A stretch of DNA of 64,000 nt from Polaribacter sargassicola (GCF_021991835.1 NZ_JAHDAU010000007.1:62001-126000); one strand, 5' to 3'; positions 50,748 to 60,942 are shown, numbered from the stretch's first letter. The notes: a model not told the origin generated them from the sequence alone. Made by a program: numbers and translations.

Positions 50748-53498
50748 TTGAAAAGAATTTTACTATTACTCTCGTTATTTATTTCTACATCATTATTCTC
50801 TCAAGTATTTACTGTAGAAGGTATTTTAAAAGACCAAGATTCTATTTTATTAAATGGAGCCACTGTGTATTTACAAAGTATAAAAGATAGTGTTCCTATT
50901 GCTTACGGAATTACTAATGACAATGGACATTTTTCTTTAAAAGTAAACCCTGGAACAGACTCTAAAGTTATATTTAATATTGCGTCTTTGGGTTATGAGC
51001 CTTATATGAAAGACATAAATGTACCATCTACCGGTAAATTAAATATGGGTTATATTGTTTTAAAAAACCTTACAGAACAGTTAGATGTTGTTACAATTAT
51101 AGCACGTGCTCCGCCTGTTTTAATTAAAAAAGATACTGTAGAATATAATGCAGATAGTTTTAAAACTTTACCCAATGATAAAGCCGAAGACTTATTAAAA
51201 AAATTACCAGGTGTAGATATAGATATAGATGGAAACATAACTGTAAATGGTATAGAAGTAGAAGCCATAAATGTTGATGGTATGAAATTTTTTGGAGAAA
51301 AAAGTGGTGATATTGCTTTAAAAAACTTGCCAAGTAATGTTATTAGTAAAGTACAGGTTACAGATTATAAGACAGATAATCAAAAATTTACTGGTGAAGA
51401 ATCTGATTCTGGTACTAAAGAAATTAATTTAAAAATTAAAAAAGGAAAAAATAGAGCTAGTTTTGGAGATGTTAAATTAGGTTATGGTACTGATGATAAA
51501 TATCAAGTAAATGCAAACATTTTTAAATTGATAGATGGTAAACAAATAGGTCTTATTGCAGGAACTAACAATATAAATTTATCTAGAGGTTTTAATGCTT
51601 TGCCAGATACAGATACAAGTAATGGGTATATAGAGTCTGATTTTGTTGGTGCTAATTACACAAAAGGTAAATGGAATGAAACAAGAGTAAATGGTAATTA
51701 TAGGTATAGTTCTCAAAATAGAGATTTTGATCAAGAAAGCCATAAAGAAACTTTTTTACCAGATTTTAATTATATAACAGATTCTAATAGTGATAGTTTT
51801 ACAGATTCTGAGAACCATACAGCAGGTGCAGATTTAAAATTTATTATAGATTCTAAAGAAAAAAGATCTAAAAAGAAAATAGAAATTTCTAACGAAGCAA
51901 ATTTTAAAAGTTCTAATGAAGAGTCTGGTTCTATGGTAGAAAGAGAGTCTTTTTATGACAACGGAGATTTAGTGAGCGATTATAATTCTAACAACGATTC
52001 TTCATCTTCTAATAGCGAGTTTAATAACGTAATTGGTATAACTTCTGTTTTAAATAACAAAAGCGATTATTTAAGAGTAAGATTAACTACAGATTTTACT
52101 AAAGAAGAGTCTGATAGTAAAAATTATTCAGAAAATACGCTTTTTAACAATGATGAAACAATAGTACAAGATCAAATAAATACAGCAGACAGTAATAGTA
52201 GTAACATTAATTTAAATGCTTTTTGGAGCAAAGAATTATTTGAAAATTTTAGATTGATGCCTAGTTATAGCGCAACGTTTTACTCAGAAAAAAATCAAAA
52301 AGATATTTATGATTTTAATAGTGAAACAGAAGAGTATGATAGCTTTAATGATGTTTTAAGTTTAAAAAGTAAATACTTAACAACTACATTAAAACCAGCT
52401 TTAAAATTAAGATATCAATATAAAGATTTTCGTTTTGAGTTTGAAGGTGCTTATATAAACACATCTAGAGACTACGAAGATAAGTTGGTTACAGAAAGAA
52501 ATTTTAAGGCAGATTTTGATTATTTAACTTATTCTGGTAGAATACGTTATAGAGATGAAAACGGATATAAAAATATCACTTTAAACTATAATCAAAATGT
52601 AGATTTACCGTCTGTAAGTCAATTACAGCCAGTAGAAGATGTAAGTGATATTACTCATGTAATTGTTGGTAATCCTTTATTAGAGCCAGGTGTTAGCCAT
52701 AATATACGTTTTCAATATCAAAATAATTTAGCTTATAATAACATTAATATTTCAGGAAACGCAAGAGCTCAATTTGTTCAAGATAAAATTATCAATTCAA
52801 CAATTACAGATTCAAATTTAAATAGATACACAACTTATAGTAACATAGATGGTGATTATTCTTATTCGGGTAATTTAGCGGTTTCTAAATCTTTTTATAA
52901 TAGAAAAACAAACATCAACTTAAATGCTGGTTTTAACGGAAGTTATAGTAATAGTTTGTCTATTCAGAATAACGTAAAATTTACAGCAAAAACAACAGTT
53001 TTAAAACCATCGGTTTCTTTTAGATATTCTTATGATAATAAGATTGATATAAGTACGGCTTATAGTTATTCTAAAAACAAAAGTATTTATGATACAGATG
53101 CTTTTAATGATAATAATTATTTTGTACAAAACTTAAATGTAGATACAAATGTATTTTTTCTAAAGAATGCTTTTTTATCTAATAAAGTAGCTTATCGTTA
53201 CAATAGTAGAGTAGGAGATGAATTTGATGGAGATGCTGTTTTTTGGAATGCAGGTTTAGGTGTAGAGCTTTGGAATAATCAAGCTACGTTTTCTATAGTT
53301 GCTTATGATATGTTAGGTAAAAATAATGGTTATAGAAGAACAGTAACAGAAACATATATACAAGATGTAGAAAATAGAATTTTAGAACAATATTTTATGG
53401 CAACATTTGTATATAAATTCGGAAGTTTTGCTGGTCAAAAAATGAATGTTCCTGCTAATAGAATAGGTGGCGGTAGAGGCCGTTCTAGAAGAAATTAA
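50748..53498 (+). CDS. TonB-dependent-receptor-like outer-membrane beta-barrel protein
   Basis: 916 residues with signal peptide (KRILLLLSLFISTSLFSQ). An N-terminal CarboxypepD-regulatory-like beta domain (about 22-105), a plug-like domain (about 120-225; LLKKLPGVDIDIDGNITVNG), then a long outer-membrane barrel rich in Ser, Asn and Tyr, ending in a Gly/Arg tail (GGGRGRSRRN). Transported ligand unknown; no SusD partner nearby. The start is TTG 50748, because no ATG precedes the signal peptide in frame. Confidence 0.92.
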   Translation: MKRILLLLSLFISTSLFSQVFTVEGILKDQDSILLNGATVYLQSIKDSVPIAYGITNDNGHFSLKVNPGTDSKVIFNIASLGYEPYMKDINVPSTGKLNMGYIVLKNLTEQLDVVTIIARAPPVLIKKDTVEYNADSFKTLPNDKAEDLLKKLPGVDIDIDGNITVNGIEVEAINVDGMKFFGEKSGDIALKNLPSNVISKVQVTDYKTDNQKFTGEESDSGTKEINLKIKKGKNRASFGDVKLGYGTDDKYQVNANIFKLIDGKQIGLIAGTNNINLSRGFNALPDTDTSNGYIESDFVGANYTKGKWNETRVNGNYRYSSQNRDFDQESHKETFLPDFNYITDSNSDSFTDSENHTAGADLKFIIDSKEKRSKKKIEISNEANFKSSNEESGSMVERESFYDNGDLVSDYNSNNDSSSSNSEFNNVIGITSVLNNKSDYLRVRLTTDFTKEESDSKNYSENTLFNNDETIVQDQINTADSNSSNINLNAFWSKELFENFRLMPSYSATFYSEKNQKDIYDFNSETEEYDSFNDVLSLKSKYLTTTLKPALKLRYQYKDFRFEFEGAYINTSRDYEDKLVTERNFKADFDYLTYSGRIRYRDENGYKNITLNYNQNVDLPSVSQLQPVEDVSDITHVIVGNPLLEPGVSHNIRFQYQNNLAYNNINISGNARAQFVQDKIINSTITDSNLNRYTTYSNIDGDYSYSGNLAVSKSFYNRKTNINLNAGFNGSYSNSLSIQNNVKFTAKTTVLKPSVSFRYSYDNKIDISTAYSYSKNKSIYDTDAFNDNNYFVQNLNVDTNVFFLKNAFLSNKVAYRYNSRVGDEFDGDAVFWNAGLGVELWNNQATFSIVAYDMLGKNNGYRRTVTETYIQDVENRILEQYFMATFVYKFGSFAGQKMNVPANRIGGGRGRSRRN

Positions 53499-53544
53499 TG
53501 ATAAAACTTTATTAAATATTTTTTACTTATTAAAGTTAAAAAAC

Positions 53545-53592
53545 AAAACCTAATTAATGAGTTGTTATAAAGCTCAGTAATTAGGTTTTTTT
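53545..53592. terminator. bidirectional rho-independent terminator
   Basis: AAAACCTAATTA pairs with TAATTAGGTTTT, with an inner TGAG/CTCA stem and T runs on both strands, between convergent genes. Confidence 0.85.
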
Positions 53593-53607
53593 ATTTTTTA
53601 GAAAGAT

Positions 53608-54531
53608 TTAATTCATCAATTTTAATTCTTTTCTTTTAATTTCATCAGATACTTTTTTCTGGTTCCAATAAGGTTCTTTTAAACTTTTTTTAAGAATAGC
53701 TTCGGTTATCAATCCATCTCCATTATCTTCTGTCCAAGATAATATTTTATAAGGAAATTCTTTTTCTACATTAATTGTAAGAGTTCTATTGTATTTTAAA
53801 TAATCAATTTTATAATTTAATGTAGTATTAGTTTCTGTTTTGCTAATTTTAGCTTTTGTAGCTTGTAAATCTTTATAAGCAAAACGGCTGTATATTGTAG
53901 AGAAAATTAAATCGATTTCACCTAAAGGTAATTGTCCTTTATTTAAACGAATACGTGTCATAAGTTCATCTTCTAAAAGAGCTTTAGAAATATTCTTTTT
54001 TGTGTCTCCGTCTTTTTCAAAATAAGAAAATTGTTGAAATTGATAGTTATTTTCTTTTAAGTTTAATTGTGTAAAAGTATGACCACACCATTCTTGAATA
54101 CTAGTGTTTAATTTTAAAGTATAAGGATGTTTATCTGTGTTAACAGGTGTAAAAGTAGAGCTTACAATAGAGTAATCGTAAATACCTGTTGTAAATTTTC
54201 TAACATTATTCAATTTCATTACAGAAACATTATCGTTTCCTGCTTTTTTAGCATTGTCTAATTTAACTTGTTTGCTTAAAGAAAAAGGTTCTGTTACAAA
54301 TACTAAAACTACTTCACCTTTACGGATTTCTCCGTATCTAGATTGTTTTAGTTCGTAACTATTTAATTCTGCTTTTCCAGAATACCAATAATCATTAAAT
54401 TGTTTTTCTTTAGTAAAAACTTCGGTTTTTTTAATAGATGTTGTTTCTGTTTTTTGAGGTTCTTTGTCAGATTTACAAGCAATGATGAAACATATGTATG
54501 GAAAAATAAATATTTTTAAAATTGAATTCAT
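53608..54531 (-). CDS. conserved lipoprotein of unknown function
   Basis: 307 residues. Lipoprotein signal ending FIIACKSD. The rest is beta-rich with recognisable conserved stretches: DYWYSGKAELNSYELKQSRYGEIRKGEVVLVFVTEPF, NSIQEWCGHTF-like SIQEWCGHTFTQLN, and LPLGEIDLIF. Database relatives sometimes carry the name septum formation inhibitor Maf, but no Maf nucleotide-pyrophosphatase motif is present, so I do not use it. Outer-membrane or periplasmic, single gene. Confidence 0.82.
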   Translation of the reverse strand: MNSILKIFIFPYICFIIACKSDKEPQKTETTSIKKTEVFTKEKQFNDYWYSGKAELNSYELKQSRYGEIRKGEVVLVFVTEPFSLSKQVKLDNAKKAGNDNVSVMKLNNVRKFTTGIYDYSIVSSTFTPVNTDKHPYTLKLNTSIQEWCGHTFTQLNLKENNYQFQQFSYFEKDGDTKKNISKALLEDELMTRIRLNKGQLPLGEIDLIFSTIYSRFAYKDLQATKAKISKTETNTTLNYKIDYLKYNRTLTINVEKEFPYKILSWTEDNGDGLITEAILKKSLKEPYWNQKKVSDEIKRKELKLMN

Positions 54532-54648
54532 AATTTTTTAGATTTATTTAATAGATAAAACTTTTACAAAACTTCAATTTTTTCGTCGTATTAAATAGAT
54601 AGTACTTACTTATGTTATAATTAAAAAATGAGAAGATTTAAGAGAGCT

Positions 54649-55290
54649 TTATAAGCGTTCTTCAATCCATTTTTTAAAACTGAAAAAGTTTTGTGGTGCA
54701 ACTCCATGACCTACAGGATACTCAGAATACGTGCTGTTAAAACCTAAATTATCTAAAAAAGGTTTGCTTTTTCTTGCCCATTCTATCGGTAAAACTTGGT
54801 CTACAGTTCCGTGAGAAGAATAATAATTAGTTTTAATTTCTTTAGAAATTGATTCTGGTAGCAATTCATCATTAATATAACCGCTTAAAGCAATTACATT
54901 TTGTACTTTATTAGGATAGAAAAAGCTTAGAGAGTAACTTAAAATAGCACCTTGGCTAAAACCTAATAAAAATGTTTTATCAGGATCGGTTTTGTACTTT
55001 TCTTTTATTTCATCAATAAAAAGAGCAATCATATCTAAAGATTCTTTTGCTTGTTTTAAATCAGAAAATTTACCATTTATTTCATCAAAATTAATAGCAA
55101 ACCAAGCGTAACTATTAAAACCTAAAGAATGAGGTGCTTGTGCACTTACAATTAAAAAATCATCTGGTAATTCTTCTGCAAAAGAAAACAAATCTTGTTC
55201 ATTACTTCCGTATCCGTGTAATAAAATTAATAAAGGTGGATTTTCTATTGTTTTTTTAGGTTTTCTAACTAAATATTGTAAATCGCTCAT
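54649..55290 (-). CDS. phospholipase/carboxylesterase-type alpha/beta hydrolase
   Basis: 213 residues, cytoplasmic. LILLHGYGSNEQDL holds the oxyanion hole, LLGFSQGAILSYSL the nucleophile Ser, then an Asp in SHGTVDQVLPIEWAR and His in YPVGHGVAPQN. This is the YpfH/carboxylesterase 2 type, active on short acyl esters. Last gene of the BatA operon, 21 nt after the DUF4870-like gene. Confidence 0.93.
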   Translation of the reverse strand: MSDLQYLVRKPKKTIENPPLLILLHGYGSNEQDLFSFAEELPDDFLIVSAQAPHSLGFNSYAWFAINFDEINGKFSDLKQAKESLDMIALFIDEIKEKYKTDPDKTFLLGFSQGAILSYSLSFFYPNKVQNVIALSGYINDELLPESISKEIKTNYYSSHGTVDQVLPIEWARKSKPFLDNLGFNSTYSEYPVGHGVAPQNFFSFKKWIEERL

Positions 55291-55311
55291 TTTTGTACTT
55301 TGTTTTAAATT

Positions 55312-55641
55312 TTATGAAATATTTTTAAACCACTCTTGAAATTGTTCTCCTACAACTGGAGCCAATTTTTCTTCGCCTTTAAAAGCACCAATTAAAGAAA
55401 TAATCCATAAAATAAATAGAAGAAAACTTACAATACTACCAGCAGTAGAACCAAAGAATTTATAAATTATCAATCCATTTAAAAATTGAAAAATATTTAA
55501 ACCAACCATTTGTCTAATGTAAAAACTGGTAAAATAATTCTTTTTACTGTTATTCATAACAAAAGCAACTAGCAAACCAATAACCCAAAAATGACTAATA
55601 ATTGCTGCTGTTTTACCTTCTTTAACTGTGTAATTTTCCAT
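55312..55641 (-). CDS. DUF4870-like small membrane protein
   Basis: 109 residues with three hydrophobic helices (about 12-30, 45-62 and 66-88). The early KTAAIISHFWVIGLLVAFVMN and FYIRQMVGLNIFQFL correspond to the Tic20/DUF4870 pattern, as in the protein at 8277, but shorter. Lies 5 nt after the dihydroorotase-like gene and 21 nt before the esterase. Function unknown. Confidence 0.82.
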   Translation of the reverse strand: MENYTVKEGKTAAIISHFWVIGLLVAFVMNNSKKNYFTSFYIRQMVGLNIFQFLNGLIIYKFFGSTAGSIVSFLLFILWIISLIGAFKGEEKLAPVVGEQFQEWFKNIS

Positions 55642-55646
55642 TAGAT

Positions 55647-56903
55647 TTAGTTTATAACAAGTTGGTTGTTCGCAAAAATTCCGTATACAATTCCTTTTAA
55701 TTTTTTATCTAAAAAAGCACTGTTTTTAGAAGTTGATAAAATATGAGATTTTGTAAAGACATATTTTTCATCAGGATTAAATAAGGTAATTTCTGCTTTG
55801 TTATTTTCTTTAATTGTATGGTTTTCTAAACCAAAAATAGCTTTAGGTTTGCTTGTTAAATTATCTATAAAGTCATTTATATTTAAAACCGTGTTAATTG
55901 CGCCAAAAGCACTTTCTAAACCAATGGTTCCATCTTTAGCTTCACTAAATTCTAGTTTTTTATTTTCTATATCAATAGGGTTGTGGTCAGATGTAATAAT
56001 ATCTATTACTCCAGATTTTATTCCTTTTTGTAAAGCTTCTATATCTGTTTTTGTTCTTAAAGGAGGTGTTACTTTAAAGTTACTATCAAACCCGTGTAAT
56101 TCGTCATCAGAAAGCGTTAAATGATGCACAGCAACGCTACAAGTTACTTGTAAACCTTTCTTTTTTGCTTCTTCTATTAAAGTTAAAGATTTTGCGGTAG
56201 ATATAGTAGGTATGTGTAGTTTTCCGCCAGTATATTCTAATAAAAATAAATCTCTTGCAATTTGTATGTGTTCTGCTAAATCAGGTACTCCTTTTAAACC
56301 AAGTTTTGTGCTGTTTATACCTTCATTTACAATTCCTTCTCCCGCAATCGCTTTATTTTTAGGAAAACTAAAAACCAAACCATCAAAGTTTTGAGCGTAT
56401 AAAAGTGCAATTTTCATCAAATTATCATTGGCAACAGGTTTGTTGTAGTCCGCAAAAGCAATTGCACCAGATTGTTTCATGTCAAATAATTCTGCCATTT
56501 CTACACCTTCGCTATTTTGAGTTAAAGCCGCAATAGGGTATAAGTTGGTTGCAAATCCGTTAGCTTTGTTTATTAAAAACTCTACCGAAGATTTATTATC
56601 AATTACAGGGTTAGAGTTTGCATTAACAGCAACAGCAGTAAAACCGCTTTTTGCAGCAACGTCTAATCCTTTTTTTATTGTTTCTCTTTCCTCGTAACCA
56701 GGTTCGCCAAAAGAAACACTTGTATCAAACCAACCGCAAGAAACATGTAAATTATCTAACTCTACAATTGTATAGTTTTCTTTTGTTTCTATAGAATCTT
56801 CTATTTTATCGATGATTCCGTTAGTAATTAATATGTCTTTTTGTTGATTGTGATAAGGACTTGAAGAGTCTATAATCGTTGCCGATTTTATAAGAGTGGT
56901 CAT
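55647..56903 (-). CDS. dihydroorotase-family amidohydrolase lacking the HxH motif
   Basis: 418 residues. Overall layout of PyrC/allantoinase-type amidohydrolases: TLIKSATIIDSSSPYHNQ at the start, a TIM barrel, CSVAVHHLTLSDDE, TSDHNPID. The usual metal motif D-x-H-x-H-x-x-E-P-G reads WFDTSVSFGEPG here, so both first-shell histidines are missing, while the EPG and the late Asp remain. It may be a non-catalytic partner like the pseudo-dihydroorotases of some ATCase complexes, or an altered enzyme. ATG 56903 (M-T-T-L-I-K) is chosen over 56975; it overlaps the BatA stop by 4 nt. Confidence 0.88.
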   Translation of the reverse strand: MTTLIKSATIIDSSSPYHNQQKDILITNGIIDKIEDSIETKENYTIVELDNLHVSCGWFDTSVSFGEPGYEERETIKKGLDVAAKSGFTAVAVNANSNPVIDNKSSVEFLINKANGFATNLYPIAALTQNSEGVEMAELFDMKQSGAIAFADYNKPVANDNLMKIALLYAQNFDGLVFSFPKNKAIAGEGIVNEGINSTKLGLKGVPDLAEHIQIARDLFLLEYTGGKLHIPTISTAKSLTLIEEAKKKGLQVTCSVAVHHLTLSDDELHGFDSNFKVTPPLRTKTDIEALQKGIKSGVIDIITSDHNPIDIENKKLEFSEAKDGTIGLESAFGAINTVLNINDFIDNLTSKPKAIFGLENHTIKENNKAEITLFNPDEKYVFTKSHILSTSKNSAFLDKKLKGIVYGIFANNQLVIN

Positions 56904-58849
56904 TTTTTTAAGAATTTTAAAATCAAAATTTCTAAAAACAAAGATACAATTGCCAACGTTAAAAACCATTTCCAAAGTGAATGAACTTCGTTTTTTTTGT
57001 TTATTTCTTTAAAAACATTTTTTACAGAGTTAGAAATTGTAACATTTTTATTGGTTTTTTTAATTTCGTTTAGGTCTAAAAAGTTAAGTAAGCTTTCTTC
57101 TTTTGGATAATTGTAAGCTAATTTTTGAATTGTATCTACATTTTTTACGATGTTATAAAAACCAGATTTTAAAGGTTGATCATTTGTGGTGATGCTAACT
57201 TTATTTTTAAATTTTTGTTGCATCGGAATAAATGAATTTTGATGATTGGTAATTTTTAGAACATTGTCTTTTTTTAGATTTGTTTCTACATCAATTTTGT
57301 TTTCTAAACCAATTCTGTAAAATAATTTTGATTGTTGAAAACTCCATTTTCCGATGTTGTAAAAAACAGGAACTATAAGAGGAGAATTTGTAAAATTACT
57401 GCTGTTTTTATTTAGCGGACTTGCTACCCAATAAACCTTATTTTTTTCGTTTTTTATTTCAGAAATGAAAGCAATATTATTTTCTAAAGAAATTATTTTA
57501 CTTTCATTTTTTGATGAAATTGCAAAGTAACTTTTTACAAAAGGATATTGAAAATTTGTAATTTTTTTAGAGAAAACATTTTTAAAAATTGGATGACTAA
57601 AATTGATGTCTGTAATTTTTAAACTATCTGTTTTTTTAGAAATTATTTTACCTAAATCTAACTTATTTAAAAGTAAATTATAAGTGTCTTTTTTTGAATT
57701 TTCAGCCGGAATAATAATTACATTTCCACCATTATTAGAGAAGTCAATAATTTTATTTATTAAAATTTCAGGTATGTTTTCAAGCTCATTTAATATTATT
57801 AATTGTTGTTTATCTATGATGTTATAATTGATGTTTTTTACAAAATTATGAGTAAAGTTAAACTCGTTTTTTGTGTAGATTTTTGGTAGAAAATCAGACC
57901 TGTTTCCTATTGATAAAATGTTTGTTTTTTGATTGTTTTTTATACTGAAATAAAAGGTATTGTCAAAACTAAAAATGTCGCTAAAAATTATTTCTATTTT
58001 CCCGTTAAATTCTTCTTGACTTTGAATGGTGACTTCAATTGTTTTAGTAGAGTCTTTCTCAAAAGAAGATGAGAGTTTGTTAACCAATTTTGTGTTGTTG
58101 TAAATAGCTAACGGAATGTTCTTTTTTTGTTCTCCTTGGTTTTTAACAACAATATTTAGCGTAAAATTAAGACCGTTTTTATTTGTGGTAAATACACTGT
58201 CTATAGATAAGTTGTTTTTTAAAGTACTTTTTAGTTTTATAAAGGAAAAAGTGGGTGTTACATTTGTAAACTCACTTTTGTAAGTATTCTGAAAATCAGA
58301 AATTAATATAGTTTTATATAAACTAATAGTTTTATTATTTTTCTTTGTGTTAAAATTGAGTAAAACATTTGATAAATCTACTTTTTTTGAAGTTTCTTTA
58401 GTGTTTAGTAGAATATTTTTTAACTCACTTTTTGTAATTTCAGAATAAAAATCAGAATTTGTTTGCAGCGAATATACATCTTTTTCTGATGTGTATTCTA
58501 TAATTTCTTGTATAGTATTTTGTAATAAATTTCCTTTCTCTCCTTTAGTGTTTGTACTTAAAGAATTGTCTAAATAAATAAAATTATGTTGTTTTTTATT
58601 AATGTTTTTATTACTAATATATGGTTGAGAAAAAGCAAAAAGTATCGCTAAAAATAATAGTAGTCTTGTTGCTAAAATTAACCATTTTTTTATAGTAGAA
58701 CTCTTACGGTTTTGTTGTGTTATTTTTTTTAAAAATGCAACGTTTGTAAAAGGTGTTTTTACAAACTTTTGTAACTGAAAAAGGTGTACTAAAATTGGTA
58801 TAATTAGTAGTGCTAAAAAATATAAAATTTCAGGATTTTTAAATTGCAT
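56900..58849 (-). CDS. BatA-domain membrane protein
   Basis: 649 residues. It begins with the aerotolerance regulator N-terminal domain (FKNPEILYFLALLIIPILVHLFQLQKFVKTPFTNVAFL), a second helix at about 58-80, a VWA-like region with YLDNSLST, a long beta-rich extracytoplasmic-type part, and a C-terminal transmembrane helix at about 630. Related to Bat proteins that act with MoxR ATPases; this one stands without them. First gene of an operon with the dihydroorotase-like, DUF4870-like and esterase genes. Confidence 0.93.
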   Translation of the reverse strand: MQFKNPEILYFLALLIIPILVHLFQLQKFVKTPFTNVAFLKKITQQNRKSSTIKKWLILATRLLLFLAILFAFSQPYISNKNINKKQHNFIYLDNSLSTNTKGEKGNLLQNTIQEIIEYTSEKDVYSLQTNSDFYSEITKSELKNILLNTKETSKKVDLSNVLLNFNTKKNNKTISLYKTILISDFQNTYKSEFTNVTPTFSFIKLKSTLKNNLSIDSVFTTNKNGLNFTLNIVVKNQGEQKKNIPLAIYNNTKLVNKLSSSFEKDSTKTIEVTIQSQEEFNGKIEIIFSDIFSFDNTFYFSIKNNQKTNILSIGNRSDFLPKIYTKNEFNFTHNFVKNINYNIIDKQQLIILNELENIPEILINKIIDFSNNGGNVIIIPAENSKKDTYNLLLNKLDLGKIISKKTDSLKITDINFSHPIFKNVFSKKITNFQYPFVKSYFAISSKNESKIISLENNIAFISEIKNEKNKVYWVASPLNKNSSNFTNSPLIVPVFYNIGKWSFQQSKLFYRIGLENKIDVETNLKKDNVLKITNHQNSFIPMQQKFKNKVSITTNDQPLKSGFYNIVKNVDTIQKLAYNYPKEESLLNFLDLNEIKKTNKNVTISNSVKNVFKEINKKNEVHSLWKWFLTLAIVSLFLEILILKFLKK

Positions 58850-58925
58850 TTATTTTTTTTAGAGATTTATTTATAACTAATTTATTACAAAAATTAGAAA
58901 TAGAAAAGAGGTTGTTAATTACTAA

Positions 58926-59690
58926 TTAAAACTTTTCGAAAACACCTAAACCAAACAAAGCAAAATCGTATTTTACAGGATCTTTTTTATCTAATTTTCG
59001 TAAGTTATTATCGAGTTCAGAAAGTGCTTTCCAGTCGTTTTGTTTTCTTAAAAGTAGTTTTAATTTTCGTGCTACATTACCAGAATGTACATCTAAAGGA
59101 CAAGATAAATTGGCTGCTTTATGTGTTTTCCAAATGCCAAAATCTACTCCAAAATTATCATTTCTGACCATCCATCTTAAAAACATATTTATACGTTTTG
59201 CAGCAGAATTTTTTAACGGATCAGACACGTGTTTTTGTGTTCTTTGTTGATGAGGAATTTCAAAAAAAACTTCTTTAAAATGGTGAATTGAGTTCTTATA
59301 ATCGGTCTCTTTTTCATCAACTTTTAAAACATTTTCTAACCCTTTATGTTGCGTATAAATATGTTTTAAAGAGCTAATAAATTGCTGTAAATCGACAGAA
59401 TTAAATGTTCTATGCACAAAATTTTCGAGTGATTTTAATTCTTTTTCAGAGTGATTCAACACAAAATCGTAAGGAGAATTATCTAGTAAACCCATCATTT
59501 TAGATGCATTTTTAATAATCATTTTTCTGTTTCCCCAAGAAATGGTAGCGGTTAAAAAACCAGCAATTTCAATATCTTCTTTTATAGAAAATAGATGAGG
59601 AATTTGTATGGGGTCAGATTCTATAAATTTAGGATTGTTGTATAAAATTACCTTTTCATCTAAAAATTCTTTAAGCTCAGATTTTTTCAT
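58926..59690 (-). CDS. TIGR02757-family protein
   Basis: 254 residues, cytoplasmic, helical. Conserved landmarks of TIGR02757: DPIQIPHLFS, AGFLTATISWGNRKMIIKNA, FVHRTFN, RINMFLRWMVRNDNFGVDFGIW, CPLDVHSGNVARKL, DFALFGLG. The HhH-like fold and the DVH-x-x-x-V segment resemble DNA glycosylases, but the activity is not known. Last of a three-gene operon, 6 nt after the CPBP gene. Confidence 0.95.
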   Translation of the reverse strand: MKKSELKEFLDEKVILYNNPKFIESDPIQIPHLFSIKEDIEIAGFLTATISWGNRKMIIKNASKMMGLLDNSPYDFVLNHSEKELKSLENFVHRTFNSVDLQQFISSLKHIYTQHKGLENVLKVDEKETDYKNSIHHFKEVFFEIPHQQRTQKHVSDPLKNSAAKRINMFLRWMVRNDNFGVDFGIWKTHKAANLSCPLDVHSGNVARKLKLLLRKQNDWKALSELDNNLRKLDKKDPVKYDFALFGLGVFEKF

Positions 59691-59696
59691 TATTTG

Positions 59697-60242
59697 TTAT
59701 TCTAAGATAAAACTCATTAAATATAAAGTGCAGTTATAAGCACCATGTAAATAGATAGACCAAATTAAACCGAACTTAATTCTAATGTATCCAAAATAAA
59801 AACCGACAAGTAATTGTGGTAAAATTAATATAGGAGAAAGTAAAAGTACGTTTGTAGTAATTTGATAATTAGTAATATGTATAAAACCAAAAATTATAGA
59901 AAAAAAATAAAAACCATACTTAAATAAAATTGGTTTTTTAAACAACGTCATAGGTGCTCTAAAAAGAAGTTCTTCTATAATTGGGCCAACAACAGCGGTT
60001 ATTAACAAAGTTTCAAGAACGCCCATGTTCTTAAACATTTCTTCTAATTTATGTGTATTAAAATCTACAAGCTGTAGTTCTTCTATAACAGAGTATATTG
60101 GAGTTAAGAATAAACTTGTTAAAATTGAAATGATTAATAATTGAAATAATATTTTAAGCTTATATGAAGTTTTTTTAGAAGTCTCTTTTTGTAAAACAGG
60201 ATTTTTTAAATAATTAATTAAAAGGAAAAAGGTTTCTTTCAT
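59697..60242 (-). CDS. CPBP-family intramembrane protease
   Basis: 181 residues with about five helices. The Abi/CAAX-like motifs are present: VVGPIIEELLFRAPMT (EE-x-x-x-R type), FGFIHITNY and LHGAYNCTLY, giving the Glu, His and His expected for a membrane glutamate protease. Substrate unknown; relatives process peptides or give bacteriocin self-protection. 37 nt after the LolD-type ATPase gene. Confidence 0.92.
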   Translation of the reverse strand: MKETFFLLINYLKNPVLQKETSKKTSYKLKILFQLLIISILTSLFLTPIYSVIEELQLVDFNTHKLEEMFKNMGVLETLLITAVVGPIIEELLFRAPMTLFKKPILFKYGFYFFSIIFGFIHITNYQITTNVLLLSPILILPQLLVGFYFGYIRIKFGLIWSIYLHGAYNCTLYLMSFILE

Positions 60243-60279
60243 ATTAATTTTTATTTATTTTTTTTTAAAAGAGTAAAAT

Positions 60280-60942
60280 TTAATGAGCAATAATACCGTC
60301 TTTCATTGTTAGTTTTCTATCTGCCATATTTGCCAAATCTTCATTATGAGTTATAATAACAAAAGTTTGCCCAAATTGATCACGAAGTTTAAAAAACAAC
60401 TCATGTAAATTTTTGGCAGATTCACTGTCTAAATTTCCACTAGGTTCATCAGCTAAAATAACAGAAGGGTTGTTTATTAGAGCTCTTGCTACTGCAACTC
60501 TTTGTTGTTCTCCACCAGAAAGTTCGTTGGGTTTGTGGTTTATTCTATGCGATAATCCTAAAAAATCTAACAGCTCTTTAGCTCTTTTTTCGGTTTCTTT
60601 TTTAGATTTTTTAGCAATATAAGCAGGTATACAAACGTTTTCTAAAGCAGTAAATTCTGGTAAAAGTTGATGAAACTGAAAAATAAAACCAATATGATTG
60701 TTTCTAAAAGAAGAAAGCTCTTTATCTGCTAAGTTTTTTAAAGAAGTATTGTTAAGTTTTAGCTCGAAGTTTTTTTCTTTTAAAGGTTTATCTAAAGTAC
60801 CTAAAATTTGAAGTAAAGTTGTTTTTCCTGCTCCAGATGGGCCAACAATAGCAACTATTTCTCCTTTTTTAATATCTAAATCTACACCCTTTAAAACTTC
60901 TACATCCCCATAATATTTGTGAATGTTTTTACCAATTATCAT
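60280..60942 (-). CDS. LolD-type ABC transporter ATP-binding protein
   Basis: 220 residues. Walker [13 protein letters not shown]-loop [18 protein letters not shown], signature [15 protein letters not shown], Walker [14 protein letters not shown]-loop ITHNE. The sequence is of the MacB/LolD class that drives lipoprotein release or mechanotransmission at the inner membrane. The permease is not adjacent here. First gene of an operon with CPBP and TIGR02757 genes. Confidence 0.95.
   Translation of the reverse strand: MIIGKNIHKYYGDVEVLKGVDLDIKKGEIVAIVGPSGAGKTTLLQILGTLDKPLKEKNFELKLNNTSLKNLADKELSSFRNNHIGFIFQFHQLLPEFTALENVCIPAYIAKKSKKETEKRAKELLDFLGLSHRINHKPNELSGGEQQRVAVARALINNPSVILADEPSGNLDSESAKNLHELFFKLRDQFGQTFVIITHNEDLANMADRKLTMKDGIIAH

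Noticed and set aside
53608..54531. Maf septum-formation inhibitor
   Set aside because: The name circulates for relatives, but the sequence is a lipoprotein without Maf motifs.
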